Assembly (NCBI GenBank): GCA_902769805.1
Contig: CACXQL010000002.1
Location: forward strand, 1 to 64,000
Reading direction: 5' to 3'
From: an uncultured Prevotellaceae bacterium
GTDB lineage: Bacteria > Bacteroidota > Bacteroidia > Bacteroidales > Bacteroidaceae
Length of the DNA: 64,000 nt
Position 1 is the first letter of the stretch. Each line of letters opens with the position of its first letter. Both the position numbers and the translations under genes were made by a program. The notes under the pieces were generated by a model, which saw only the letters and a program-made list of their open reading frames with translations, was not told where the DNA came from and did not search any database. Shown in pieces: positions 57,253 through 64,000 of the stretch.

Positions 57253-57284
57253 CAAAGATACGATAAACTACGCAAAAATACAAA
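57253..57284 (-). promoter_or_regulatory. Promoter of the exonuclease-RlmI-tilS operon
   Basis: Minus strand TATCTTTG (complement of 57253-57260) with TTTG (complement of 57281-57284) 20 bp upstream; 22 bp before the ATG at 57230. On the plus strand TACTTTTG (57324-57331) could serve ftsK, without a clear -33. Confidence 0.78.
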
Positions 57285-57349
57285 AAAAACACGATTTTAT
57301 GGCGATTTGTGAGAAATTTCAATTACTTTTGCACATTATTAATAATATT

Positions 57350-59791
57350 ATGGCAAAGAAAAAGAAGACAAGTACAGCCTCCAACACTTCATTTAAAGAG
57401 GCATTAGGCATAGATAAGATATTCCACAACGAACGGTTGAATTTCTTTTTGGGATTCATGCTGTTGTTCGTGGCAGGCTATCTGATATGGGCATTTATCT
57501 CCTATCTCTCGACAGGAGCAGCCGACCAGAGTATGATAGAATCACCTCGTGACGGTGAGATCCTGAACCAGCACGGAGAGTTTCAGAATGCCTGTGGCTC
57601 GTTAGGAGCCAAAAGTGCCTGGTTCTTCATCAAGCGTTGCTTCGGTCTTTCAGCCTTTATCATCCCCGTCTTTATCCTGCTGGTAGCCGTCAACCTGATG
57701 CGCGCCTATAAGGTCAAGTTACTGAAATGGTTCATGTGTCTGACCATTATCATGATATGGACATCCGTGACCTTCGCCAAGTTCCTGAGTCCCTTCTTCA
57801 CCAATGCCCATTTCAATCCCGGAGGAGACCACGGACAGAATATCTGTGACATCATAGAAGGACTGTTAGGCGCACCTGGTCTTACCTTCCTGCTTGCCGT
57901 TGCCGGTGTTGCTTTCCTAATTTATCTGAGTGCTGAGACGATCTTCTGGATTCGTAAGATCTTCAACCCACTCCGATACCTGAAGAAGATACCGATGGAG
58001 ATACATATCGGCAAGAGTGAAGGTGAGGAAGAGAAGCCGGAGATAGAGACATTAGAAGACCCGGAGGTCTTTGACGACCCACAGACGCAGACGGTAGAGT
58101 TCGAAGATATTGAAACGCCAGAGAAGTCCCCCGTCCAGTCCATCGACCCCATTCAACCCATTAACCCCATCCCCCTCAAAGACGACGGAGTCAAGATGAC
58201 GGTGGAGACTGGCAAAAAGGAAGAAACCGCCGACGGCAAGGACTTAGTAGGCGAATATGGTGACATCACAACACCTTATGACCCGAAGCGTGACTTGGAG
58301 AACTACCACTATCCCACCCTCGACCTGTTGAAGAAATACGACGATGACGGCAAACCGTATATCGACATGGCGGAGCAGACGGCAAACAAGAACCGTATCG
58401 TGGACGTGCTGCGTAACTTCGGTGTGGAGATCAGCAGCATCAAGGCGACGGTAGGACCTACCATTACCCTTTACGAGATCACCCCTGCCCCAGGCGTCCG
58501 TATCTCCCGTATCCGTAATCTGGAGGATGATATTGCCCTGAGTCTCTCAGCCTTGGGCATCCGTATCATCGCCCCGATACCAGGAAAAGGTACTATCGGT
58601 ATTGAGGTTCCAAATGCAAAGCCTACCACCGTCTCGATGGAATCGATTCTTAATTCGAAGAAATTCCAGGAGACGACGATGGAACTGCCCTGTGCCTTGG
58701 GTAAGACGATTACTAACGAGGTATTCATGTTCGACCTTGCCAAAGCGCCCCACCTGCTCGTTGCCGGTGCTACCGGTCAGGGTAAGTCTGTCGGTTTGAA
58801 TGCCATCATCACCTCCTTATTATATAAGAAGCATCCTGCTGAGTTGAAGATAGTACTTGTAGACCCGAAGAAGGTGGAGTTCAGTGTCTACTCTTCCATC
58901 GAGAATCACTTCCTTGCGAAGGTTCCTGATGAGGAGGCTGACCCCATCATCACCGATGTCACGAAGGTGGTACGTACCCTAAACTCGTTATGTAAGGAGA
59001 TGGATACCCGTTATGACCTGCTGAAGATGGCACAGGCACGTAATATCAAGGAATACAATAAGAAATTCATTGAGCGTCAGCTGAATCCGCAGCATGGTCA
59101 TAAGTACATGCCATATATCGTCGTCGTCATCGATGAGTTCGGTGACTTGATCATGACGGCAGGCAAGGAGGTGGAACTGCCTATCGCACGTATCGCCCAG
59201 TTGGCACGTGCCGTCGGCATCCACATGATCATCGCCACCCAGCGTCCTACGACGAATATCATCACCGGTACCATCAAGGCGAACTTCCCAAGTCGTATTG
59301 CATTCCGTGTGGGAGCCATGATTGACTCGCGTACCATCCTCGACCGTCCAGGTGCCCAGCAGTTGATAGGACGTGGTGACCTGCTGTATTTGAATGGCGG
59401 AGAACCTGTCCGTGTACAGTGTGCCTTTGTCGATACACCGGAAGTGGAACGTATCAATCAGTATATCTCCAAACAGCAGGGCTATCAGACAGCCTTCGAG
59501 TTGCCAGAGCCTGACACGCCAGAGGATGAGATGGGTGAGGCTGCCGATGTGGACATGCAGCATCTCGACCCGATGTTTGAGGATGCCGCCCGACTGATTG
59601 TCGTCAACCAAAGTGGTTCTACCAGTCTTATACAGCGTAAGTTTGCCATTGGCTACAACCGCGCCGGTCGCCTGATGGACCAGTTGGAGAGGGCTGGTGT
59701 CGTAGGGGCTGCCCATGGCTCAAAGCCCCGTGAGGTATTAATTCAGGATGAAATGAGTTTAGAGAATTTATTATCACAATGGAGAAAATAA
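57350..59791 (+). CDS. ftsK: DNA translocase FtsK
   Basis: An 813-residue division protein: membrane helices in residues 25-210, an acidic and Pro-rich linker (about 220-310), then the RecA-like motor with Walker A GATGQGKSVG, Walker B IVVVIDEFGDL, and a C-terminal winged-helix gamma domain (about 750-813) that reads the orienting sequence. It pumps chromosome ends through the septum for dimer resolution. The ATG at 57350 is chosen (MAKKKK start); it overlaps the LolA-like gene by 13 bp. Confidence 0.95.
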   Translation: MAKKKKTSTASNTSFKEALGIDKIFHNERLNFFLGFMLLFVAGYLIWAFISYLSTGAADQSMIESPRDGEILNQHGEFQNACGSLGAKSAWFFIKRCFGLSAFIIPVFILLVAVNLMRAYKVKLLKWFMCLTIIMIWTSVTFAKFLSPFFTNAHFNPGGDHGQNICDIIEGLLGAPGLTFLLAVAGVAFLIYLSAETIFWIRKIFNPLRYLKKIPMEIHIGKSEGEEEKPEIETLEDPEVFDDPQTQTVEFEDIETPEKSPVQSIDPIQPINPIPLKDDGVKMTVETGKKEETADGKDLVGEYGDITTPYDPKRDLENYHYPTLDLLKKYDDDGKPYIDMAEQTANKNRIVDVLRNFGVEISSIKATVGPTITLYEITPAPGVRISRIRNLEDDIALSLSALGIRIIAPIPGKGTIGIEVPNAKPTTVSMESILNSKKFQETTMELPCALGKTITNEVFMFDLAKAPHLLVAGATGQGKSVGLNAIITSLLYKKHPAELKIVLVDPKKVEFSVYSSIENHFLAKVPDEEADPIITDVTKVVRTLNSLCKEMDTRYDLLKMAQARNIKEYNKKFIERQLNPQHGHKYMPYIVVVIDEFGDLIMTAGKEVELPIARIAQLARAVGIHMIIATQRPTTNIITGTIKANFPSRIAFRVGAMIDSRTILDRPGAQQLIGRGDLLYLNGGEPVRVQCAFVDTPEVERINQYISKQQGYQTAFELPEPDTPEDEMGEAADVDMQHLDPMFEDAARLIVVNQSGSTSLIQRKFAIGYNRAGRLMDQLERAGVVGAAHGSKPREVLIQDEMSLENLLSQWRK

Positions 59792-60375
59792 GACTCATAA
59801 TATGGGGAATGCTGTTCTTTGTTACAGCATCCTACGGACAGTCGGCGACGAAGGTCCTCGACAAGACCGCCAGTGTTGTATCTAACAAGAACGGCGTGGA
59901 GGCATCCTTTACCATTAGCAGCAAGCAATACGGTGATGCGAAGGGTACGATATCCGTCAAGGGCAAGAAGTTCTATGCCAACACCTCTGCCGGTATCGTA
60001 TGGTTTGACGGCAAGACACAGTGGACATACGTCCAGCAGAATGACGAGGTGAATATCTGCAACCCTACGCAGGCAGACCTGCAGGCTATCAATCCCTATA
60101 ACTTCATCTATATGTATAAGCAGGGATATACCTCTACGATGTCAGCCAACGGAAACAGCTATGTCGTCACACTGAAGGGGAAAGGCAAGAAGATTCAGGA
60201 GATGGTCATCACTATTAACAAGCAGACCTACGTCCCTACGCAGATCCGTATGCTACAGAACAAGCATTGGACTACTGTCAAGGTGTCGAACTTCAGGACC
60301 GTCAAGCTCTCTGACAGTATCTTCCGCTTTAACTCCAAAGCCTACCCCAATGCAGAGATCATAGACCTTAGGTAG
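59779..60375 (+). CDS. lolA: LolA-like outer-membrane lipoprotein carrier
   Basis: A 198-residue periplasmic protein: signal peptide (about 1-21, ending SYG) and a LolA-type open beta barrel (blocks GIVWFDGKTQWTYVQQNDEV and VVTLKGKGKKIQEMVITINK). It should ferry lipoproteins from the inner to the outer membrane, fitting its place right after ftsK, as seen in other Bacteroidota. Overlaps ftsK by 13 bp and is followed by the DUF5687 gene. Confidence 0.85.
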   Translation: MEKIRLIIWGMLFFVTASYGQSATKVLDKTASVVSNKNGVEASFTISSKQYGDAKGTISVKGKKFYANTSAGIVWFDGKTQWTYVQQNDEVNICNPTQADLQAINPYNFIYMYKQGYTSTMSANGNSYVVTLKGKGKKIQEMVITINKQTYVPTQIRMLQNKHWTTVKVSNFRTVKLSDSIFRFNSKAYPNAEIIDLR

Positions 60376-60393
60376 TTGAAAATTGATAGTTTA

Positions 60394-61887
60394 ATGGATA
60401 AGATACAACTCTTCTTCCTGTTGAGGAAGAACACCAAACTCAGTGAGAAGCGTCATCCGATGTTCGAGGCAAACCAGTACGGTAAGTTCTTTGCTTACTT
60501 AGGCTTAGCTTTTTTCCTGGTATATTTCTTTGCCATCGGCACTTTCTTAGGATGGATCGCCGTCAAGGAGGATGAGTACCAGATGATAGCCTTTATCCTC
60601 CCCTTCGTTCTGATCATGGATTTCTTTATGCGATTCATGTCCCAGCAGACACCCGTCATGCTTGTCAAGCCCTATCTGATGATGCCTATCAGTAAGTACA
60701 CGACCATCGACTTCTTCCTGGTATCCCAACTCTTCAGCTCCAACAACCTCCTCTGGATGTCGCTGTTTCTGCCCTACACCTTCATCTGTGTCTGCGGCAA
60801 TATGACATTTCTACAAGGACTGGGCTTGCTGTTATTCCTGTATCTGATGATACTGGTCAACAGTCAATGGTATCTGCTGGCACGTACCTTAATCAACAAG
60901 AGTATGTTCTGGTGGGCTTTACCGCTCGTTATATACGGTTCTTTGGTGGCTCCTTTCTTCCTGTTGTCCGACAAGTCATCAGAGAAAGTCTTCGACCAAA
61001 TATTCGATTTCATCGGAGAGTATGCCTTTTCCTGGTATACTTTCATCCTTTTTGCCGTCCTTTTCATCATCTTGTTTGTGATTAACAGGAAACTCCAGAT
61101 GCGGTTAATCTATGACGAGATATCCAAGCAGGAGAAGACTAACCTGAAGCGTGTCTCTGAGTTTTCGGCCCTCAACCGCTTCGGACAGATTGGCGAATAC
61201 CTCAAACTGGAGATTAAGAGTACGATGCGTAACAAAGCCATCCGTACCCGTTTTATACAGGGAGTTATTGTCATCACAATGCTCTCACTGCTCATTGCCT
61301 ATACCGACACCTATACAGGAGGCTTTGCCCGTAATATGTGGTGCCTCTATTGTTTCGTATTCTTTGGGGCTGTCAACCTTGTCAAGGTGATGGGACCAGA
61401 GGGTAACTACATTGATTTACTGATGGTTCATGAGGAGAATATCCTCACACTGTTGCGCGCCAAGTATTATTTCTACTGCGCCATCGTGCTGTTACCGTTC
61501 CTGTTGCTGTTGCCCCCTATCATCTCCGGTAAGTTCTCGGTACTGATGATCCTTGCCTATCTGCTGATTACTACTGGACCGGAGTATTGTCTGCTTTTCC
61601 AATTGGCTATCTGGAATAAACAGACATTACCTTTGAACGACAAGATAACAGGAAAGAATCAGTTAGAGAACAAACTCCAACTGATTATCGAACTCATCGT
61701 TTTCTTCGTCCCTGTGCTCCTTGTACTGGTCCTTCAGACAATCTTCAGTGATACCATTGCGTATATTATCATGATTGTGATCGGTCTCGCCTTCACGTTA
61801 GCAGAGCCCTATTGGATGCGTAACATCTATCAGCGCATGATGAAACGCCGCTATCAGAACCTTGATGGATTCCATACGACGAGATGA
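60394..61887 (+). CDS. DUF5687 multi-pass membrane protein
   Basis: A 497-residue protein with about 11-12 hydrophobic helices in two halves split by a charged loop (about 225-280). The architecture and start match the Bacteroidota DUF5687 family, thought to be the membrane half of an ABC exporter because it usually sits next to an ATPase gene; here no ATPase is near. Start is the ATG at 60394; a TTG at 60376 in frame is less likely. It overlaps rlmH by 4 bp. Confidence 0.78.
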   Translation: MDKIQLFFLLRKNTKLSEKRHPMFEANQYGKFFAYLGLAFFLVYFFAIGTFLGWIAVKEDEYQMIAFILPFVLIMDFFMRFMSQQTPVMLVKPYLMMPISKYTTIDFFLVSQLFSSNNLLWMSLFLPYTFICVCGNMTFLQGLGLLLFLYLMILVNSQWYLLARTLINKSMFWWALPLVIYGSLVAPFFLLSDKSSEKVFDQIFDFIGEYAFSWYTFILFAVLFIILFVINRKLQMRLIYDEISKQEKTNLKRVSEFSALNRFGQIGEYLKLEIKSTMRNKAIRTRFIQGVIVITMLSLLIAYTDTYTGGFARNMWCLYCFVFFGAVNLVKVMGPEGNYIDLLMVHEENILTLLRAKYYFYCAIVLLPFLLLLPPIISGKFSVLMILAYLLITTGPEYCLLFQLAIWNKQTLPLNDKITGKNQLENKLQLIIELIVFFVPVLLVLVLQTIFSDTIAYIIMIVIGLAFTLAEPYWMRNIYQRMMKRRYQNLDGFHTTR

Positions 61888-62354
61888 AAACAATCCTGAT
61901 TCAGGTCGGTAAGACGGTCAATAAACATTTTGTTGCCGGCATTAATGACTATGTGGAGCGCATCAGTCACTATATGCCTTTTGAGGTCGTTACTATTCCT
62001 GAACTCAAGAACACCAAGAATCTCTCGGAGGAACAACAGAAGGAAGCAGAAGGTGAACTGATTCTCCGCCAGTTGCAGCCCTCAGATACGGTTGTCCTGC
62101 TTGACGAGCACGGCAAGGAATATCGCAGCATAGAGTTTGCCCGTTGGTTGGAACAGAAACGCAACACCGCCCGTCGCCTCGTCTTTATTATCGGCGGTCC
62201 CTATGGCTTCTCCCCTGCCGTCTATGCAAGAGCCAACGAACAACTCTCACTCTCGAAGATGACATTCTCCCATCAGATGATACGTCTCACCTTCACCGAA
62301 CAGGTCTATCGTGCCTGTACCATTATCAGAGGCGAACCATATCATCATGAATAA
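61884..62354 (+). CDS. rlmH: 23S rRNA (pseudouridine(1915)-N(3))-methyltransferase
   Basis: A 156-residue SPOUT enzyme methylating pseudouridine 1915 in helix 69 of 23S rRNA. The knot motif is FIIGGPYGF, with LSLSKMTFSHQMIRL and the C-terminal YRACTIIRGEPYHHE in place. Last gene of the ftsK run; the DUF5687 stop overlaps its ATG. Confidence 0.96.
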   Translation: MKTILIQVGKTVNKHFVAGINDYVERISHYMPFEVVTIPELKNTKNLSEEQQKEAEGELILRQLQPSDTVVLLDEHGKEYRSIEFARWLEQKRNTARRLVFIIGGPYGFSPAVYARANEQLSLSKMTFSHQMIRLTFTEQVYRACTIIRGEPYHHE

Positions 62355-62410
62355 AGCCTCTTTTTCAGTAAGGTTGATGTCAGGCTCACTGTCCCTGATT
62401 CATAACAGGT

Positions 62411-62527
62411 CAGTAGCGAACGCTGCTGACATTGGCAGCGAACGCTGTCGATATTAGCAGCGGCCGCTGCTAATAACAGCACCGACCGCTGTTATACTGA
62501 CAAGAACGCCACTTTCACCCTGAAAGT
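62411..62527. repeat. Tandem array of palindromes with a shared core
   Basis: In order: CAGTAGC-gaac-GCTGCTG (62411-62428), GGCAGC-gaac-GCTGTC (62434-62449), a perfect 24-bp palindrome with core AGCAGCGGCCGCTGCT (62452-62475), ATAACAGC-accgacc-GCTGTTAT (62473-62495) and ACTTTCA-ccc-TGAAAGT (62511-62527). The first four share the pattern AGCGNNCGCT or a close variant, as if one unit had been copied and drifted with paired changes kept. Confidence 0.8.
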
Positions 62528-62582
62528 GCCTGTCTTTCACCCCGTTATAATGGCTCCTTCCCCTATCAATGATCCACTTTTG

Positions 62583-62633
62583 CTAAGGATAGGTGAGCTC
62601 CTTTTGTATATTTGGAAACAAGTTTTTGTTCAT
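62583..62633 (-). other. 16-codon leader-like frame behind a promoter
   Basis: ATG at 62633 reads MNKNLFPNIQKELTYP and stops at TAG 62583-62585. It begins about 20 bases after the -7 box at 62656-62663 and is followed by the palindrome array. It may be a leader peptide, the remnant of a lost gene, or chance. Confidence 0.35.
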
Positions 62634-62655
62634 GTTATATTAATTAATACTGTGC

Positions 62656-62685
62656 AAAGGTATTTCTTTTTTTTATAGGACAAAA
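62656..62685 (-). promoter_or_regulatory. Minus-strand promoter facing the palindrome array
   Basis: TACCTTTG (complement of 62656-62663) and TTTG (complement of 62682-62685), 18 bp apart. It points left toward the hairpins and the end of rlmH, where no normal gene lies on that strand, so it may make a noncoding RNA. Confidence 0.6.
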
Positions 62686-62776
62686 TATTTCACTAGAAAA
62701 TGGATCATTCAGAACCGTCCCCAGCTTTCACTGATCAAAGATACACCATCTCGACATAAAAAATAAATGAATTTAT

Positions 62777-62807
62777 TTTGTTTTGTTCTCGACTTTTCGT
62801 AACTTTG
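62777..62807 (+). promoter_or_regulatory. Promoter of the MNT-HEPN pair
   Basis: TTTG (62777-62780), 19-bp spacer, TAACTTTG (62800-62807), leaving a leader of about 20 bases before the ATG at 62833. Confidence 0.75.
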
Positions 62808-62832
62808 CCCTTGTAAACATCAAGTTCTGCCT

Positions 62833-63129
62833 ATGAGTACGCAGATGATGACAGAGAAGATAGCCGAATATTTCAAGACCCAACCCGTCCTGAAAGCATG
62901 GCTGTTTGGCTCCTTTGCCCGTGGCGAGGAACGTGCAGATTCTGATATTGACATACTCGTTATCCTAGATCATAGTAAGCCGATTGGATTGAAATTCTTT
63001 GGTATGTATGAAGATCTAAAAGAACTATTAGGACGTAATGTGGACTTGGTTGTTGACCGCTCATTAGCCTCTTTCGCTCGTAAGAGTGTAGATAATGATA
63101 AAATTTTGATTTATGAGAGAGCCTCTTAA
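62833..63129 (+). CDS. MNT nucleotidyltransferase antitoxin (MntA-like)
   Basis: A 98-residue minimal nucleotidyltransferase: GSFARGEERADSDIDI (26-41) holds the GSxARG helix turn and the two metal Asp residues D38 and D40, followed by a third Asp in NVDLVVD. In HEPN-MNT modules this protein neutralises the HEPN partner, in studied cases by adding AMP groups to the toxin. It overlaps the HEPN gene by 17 bp. Motif is complete, so it should be active. Confidence 0.88.
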   Translation: MSTQMMTEKIAEYFKTQPVLKAWLFGSFARGEERADSDIDILVILDHSKPIGLKFFGMYEDLKELLGRNVDLVVDRSLASFARKSVDNDKILIYERAS

Positions 63130-63499
63130 AGATCGCGAACGACTACAGCATATTCTTGCCGCTATTGAGCGTGTAAATCGTTATGTCAAAGGAAAATCTT
63201 TTGATGATTTGCTAAAAGATGACATGATGTATTATGCTGTTGTTAAAAACATTGAGATGATGGGAGAAGCAGCCAATATGCTGACCACAGAGTTTCAGGA
63301 ATCCCATCCTGAAACACCATGGAAAATGGTTAAAGGAATGCGTAATTACATTGTTCATGAATATTTTCAAATAGACAGTGTGGTTGTATGGGATGTTGTG
63401 ACAAAAGATCTTTCAGCACTTCAAAATCAGATAGAGAAGTATCTTACCGACACCGATTGGGAGCAATGGAAGAAAGACGGTAATTCCGAACCTCAATAA
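63113..63499 (+). CDS. HEPN (DUF86) RNase toxin, HepT-like
   Basis: A 128-residue all-helical protein with the RNase motif RX4HXY: R77, H82 and Y84 in GMRNYIVHEYF. Such HEPN proteins cut RNA when freed from their MNT partner. The Tyr next to the His is the residue AMPylated in known pairs. It overlaps the antitoxin gene, fixing their ratio by coupled translation. Neighbouring palindromes and a broken gene mark this as an accessory locus. Confidence 0.88.
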   Translation: MREPLKDRERLQHILAAIERVNRYVKGKSFDDLLKDDMMYYAVVKNIEMMGEAANMLTTEFQESHPETPWKMVKGMRNYIVHEYFQIDSVVVWDVVTKDLSALQNQIEKYLTDTDWEQWKKDGNSEPQ

Positions 63500-63529
63500 A
63501 ACGATGATAGCTTTACCCCATTGACAAAC

Positions 63530-63567
63530 AATACGACTGTCAGAATTTTCATTCCGCCAGTCGTATT
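63530..63567 (+). terminator. Possible terminator after the HEPN gene
   Basis: A 10-bp perfect stem AATACGACTG/CAGTCGTATT with an 18-base loop, 31 bp after the HEPN stop; only a short T run follows. Confidence 0.5.
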
Positions 63568-63579
63568 TCCCAATAGTAT

Positions 63580-63601
63580 TATCTTATTTGAGAATAAGAT
63601 A
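63580..63601 (-). terminator. Hairpin between the HEPN gene and the truncated gene
   Basis: A 9-bp perfect stem TATCTTATT/AATAAGATA with a TGAG loop, 13 bp past the stop of the minus-strand frame ending at 63615. A/T-rich and without a strong T run. Confidence 0.4.
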
Positions 63602-63614
63602 TGCTTATTGTGAG

Positions 63615-63824
63615 TTATCTTTTGCTTATCGGGAAAATTAGAGTCCCCAGCTTTCTTCGCAAGTCCCACACCACATTCTTGGCAGACTCGTCGTTTAGTT
63701 CATACTCCACCAACTGCTTGTCCACCTTGTCCCCGATGCGTAGAGTATGAATGCCTGTTATGTTCTGGGCATGACTCTGCAAACAAGTCAGAGTCAGTAT
63801 AATGGATAATAATATCTGTTTCAT
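63615..63824 (-). pseudogene. Truncated exported protein (N-terminal fragment)
   Basis: A 69-residue frame: signal peptide of about 19 residues ending SHAQ, then NITGIHTLRIGDKVDKQLVEY and a short charged part, ending soon after in LIFPISKR. The beginning looks like the start of a larger secreted protein, possibly of the RHS/YD type, but this is an impression. No continuation was found in other frames downstream, so it seems cut off. It may still be expressed. A weak -7 box (complement of 63938-63945) lies about 115 bp upstream. Confidence 0.5.
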
Positions 63825-64000
63825 CTTTCTTGGTTTAAATGTTATTCATGTCAACTCCAAGGAATGGATTATTCTGAACCCACGGTTTCTTCATTATAAT
63901 TACAGAAAATGTAACAAGCAATACTTTTAATCTCAAACAAATATAGCGTAGGGCATTCTTCTTTCTCCCTATATTTAATCTTAAATCTATATTTTTTCTT
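63825..64000. other. A/T-rich right end without a gene
   Basis: Nothing beyond a weak minus-strand TATATTTG (complement of 63938-63945) and ATGGATTATTCTGAAC (63862-63879), which resembles ATGGATCATTCAGAAC at 62700-62715. Confidence 0.5.

Larger units (their letters stand above)
62355..62832. other. Gene-free stretch with palindrome array and facing promoters
   Basis: No protein of normal size lies here. It holds four to five hairpins in series (62411-62527), a minus-strand promoter (62656-62685) with a 16-codon frame behind it, an inverted pair AATGATCCA/TGGATCATT (about 62569-62709), and the MNT promoter (62777-62807). Confidence 0.6.

Noticed and set aside
62411..62495. Integron attC sites
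   Set aside because: The palindromes lack the GTTRRRY/RYYYAAC core sites and no integrase is near.

Overview
The window is a dense, moderate-GC stretch of chromosome from a Bacteroidota bacterium, most likely Prevotella or a close relative. The evidence is the Bacteroidota promoter type (TTTG, then TAnnTTTG about 20 bp on) upstream of many genes, the LpxC-FabZ fusion, the atpD-C-x-B-E-F-H-A-G order of the ATP synthase genes, DUF3256, DUF4296 and DUF5687 proteins, BspA-like repeats, and secreted GH9 and GH10 enzymes with Prevotella-style C-terminal tails. No rRNA, tRNA, CRISPR array, prophage or intact insertion sequence was seen.

Layout. 1-5.7 kb: the 3' end of a probable nifJ with its terminator, then on the minus strand truA, luxS, a CPA2 antiporter and a GH9 glucanase. 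5.7-15.4 kb: a minus-strand block nhaD-pfkA-atpD-atpC-small membrane protein-atpB-atpE-atpF-atpH-atpA-atpG ending in a strong hairpin terminator; it joins sodium/proton exchange, the committed glycolytic step and the F1Fo ATPase. 15.4-18.9 kb: rfbC-ugd-lipoprotein-amidase on the minus strand. 19-22.7 kb: an HU-like/SPOR envelope protein, a zinc-ribbon FHA protein and a GH10 xylanase with a carbohydrate-binding insert. 22.7-25.2 kb: a cluster of inverted repeats, a 40-residue small protein and a BspA-like leucine-rich surface protein. 25.4-35.7 kb (plus strand): purU-hisH-hisA-hisF-hisIE-ftsE, then lysC-lysA, two sugar-transferase-like proteins, a short HPPK-like protein and an M64 peptidase. 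35.6-43.9 kb: a SpoU methyltransferase (minus), then lpxD-lpxC/fabZ-lpxA-miaA-pbp1a-ispE. 43.9-57.2 kb (minus strand): a candidate small RNA, DUF3256, paaK, an ABC ATPase, rsmE, a nucleoside-type MFS carrier, a small conserved protein overlapping a DUF4296 lipoprotein, lspA, a DksA-like protein, ileS, tilS, an RlmI-like methyltransferase and a 3'-5' exonuclease. 57.3-62.4 kb (plus): ftsK, lolA-like, a DUF5687 membrane protein, rlmH. 62.4-64 kb: an accessory end with a tandem run of palindromes under a minus-strand promoter, an MNT-HEPN toxin-antitoxin pair and a truncated secreted protein.

Most of the window is core metabolism and envelope building. The less explained signals are the compact minus-strand RNA unit at 43.91-43.99 kb, the palindrome array at 62.41-62.71 kb beside the MNT-HEPN pair, the nested inverted repeats at 22.83-23.07 kb, the small peptide gene behind the leucine-rich protein, and the out-of-frame 188-bp overlap at 48.6-48.8 kb. 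No wholly new multi-gene system is evident; these are the best candidates.
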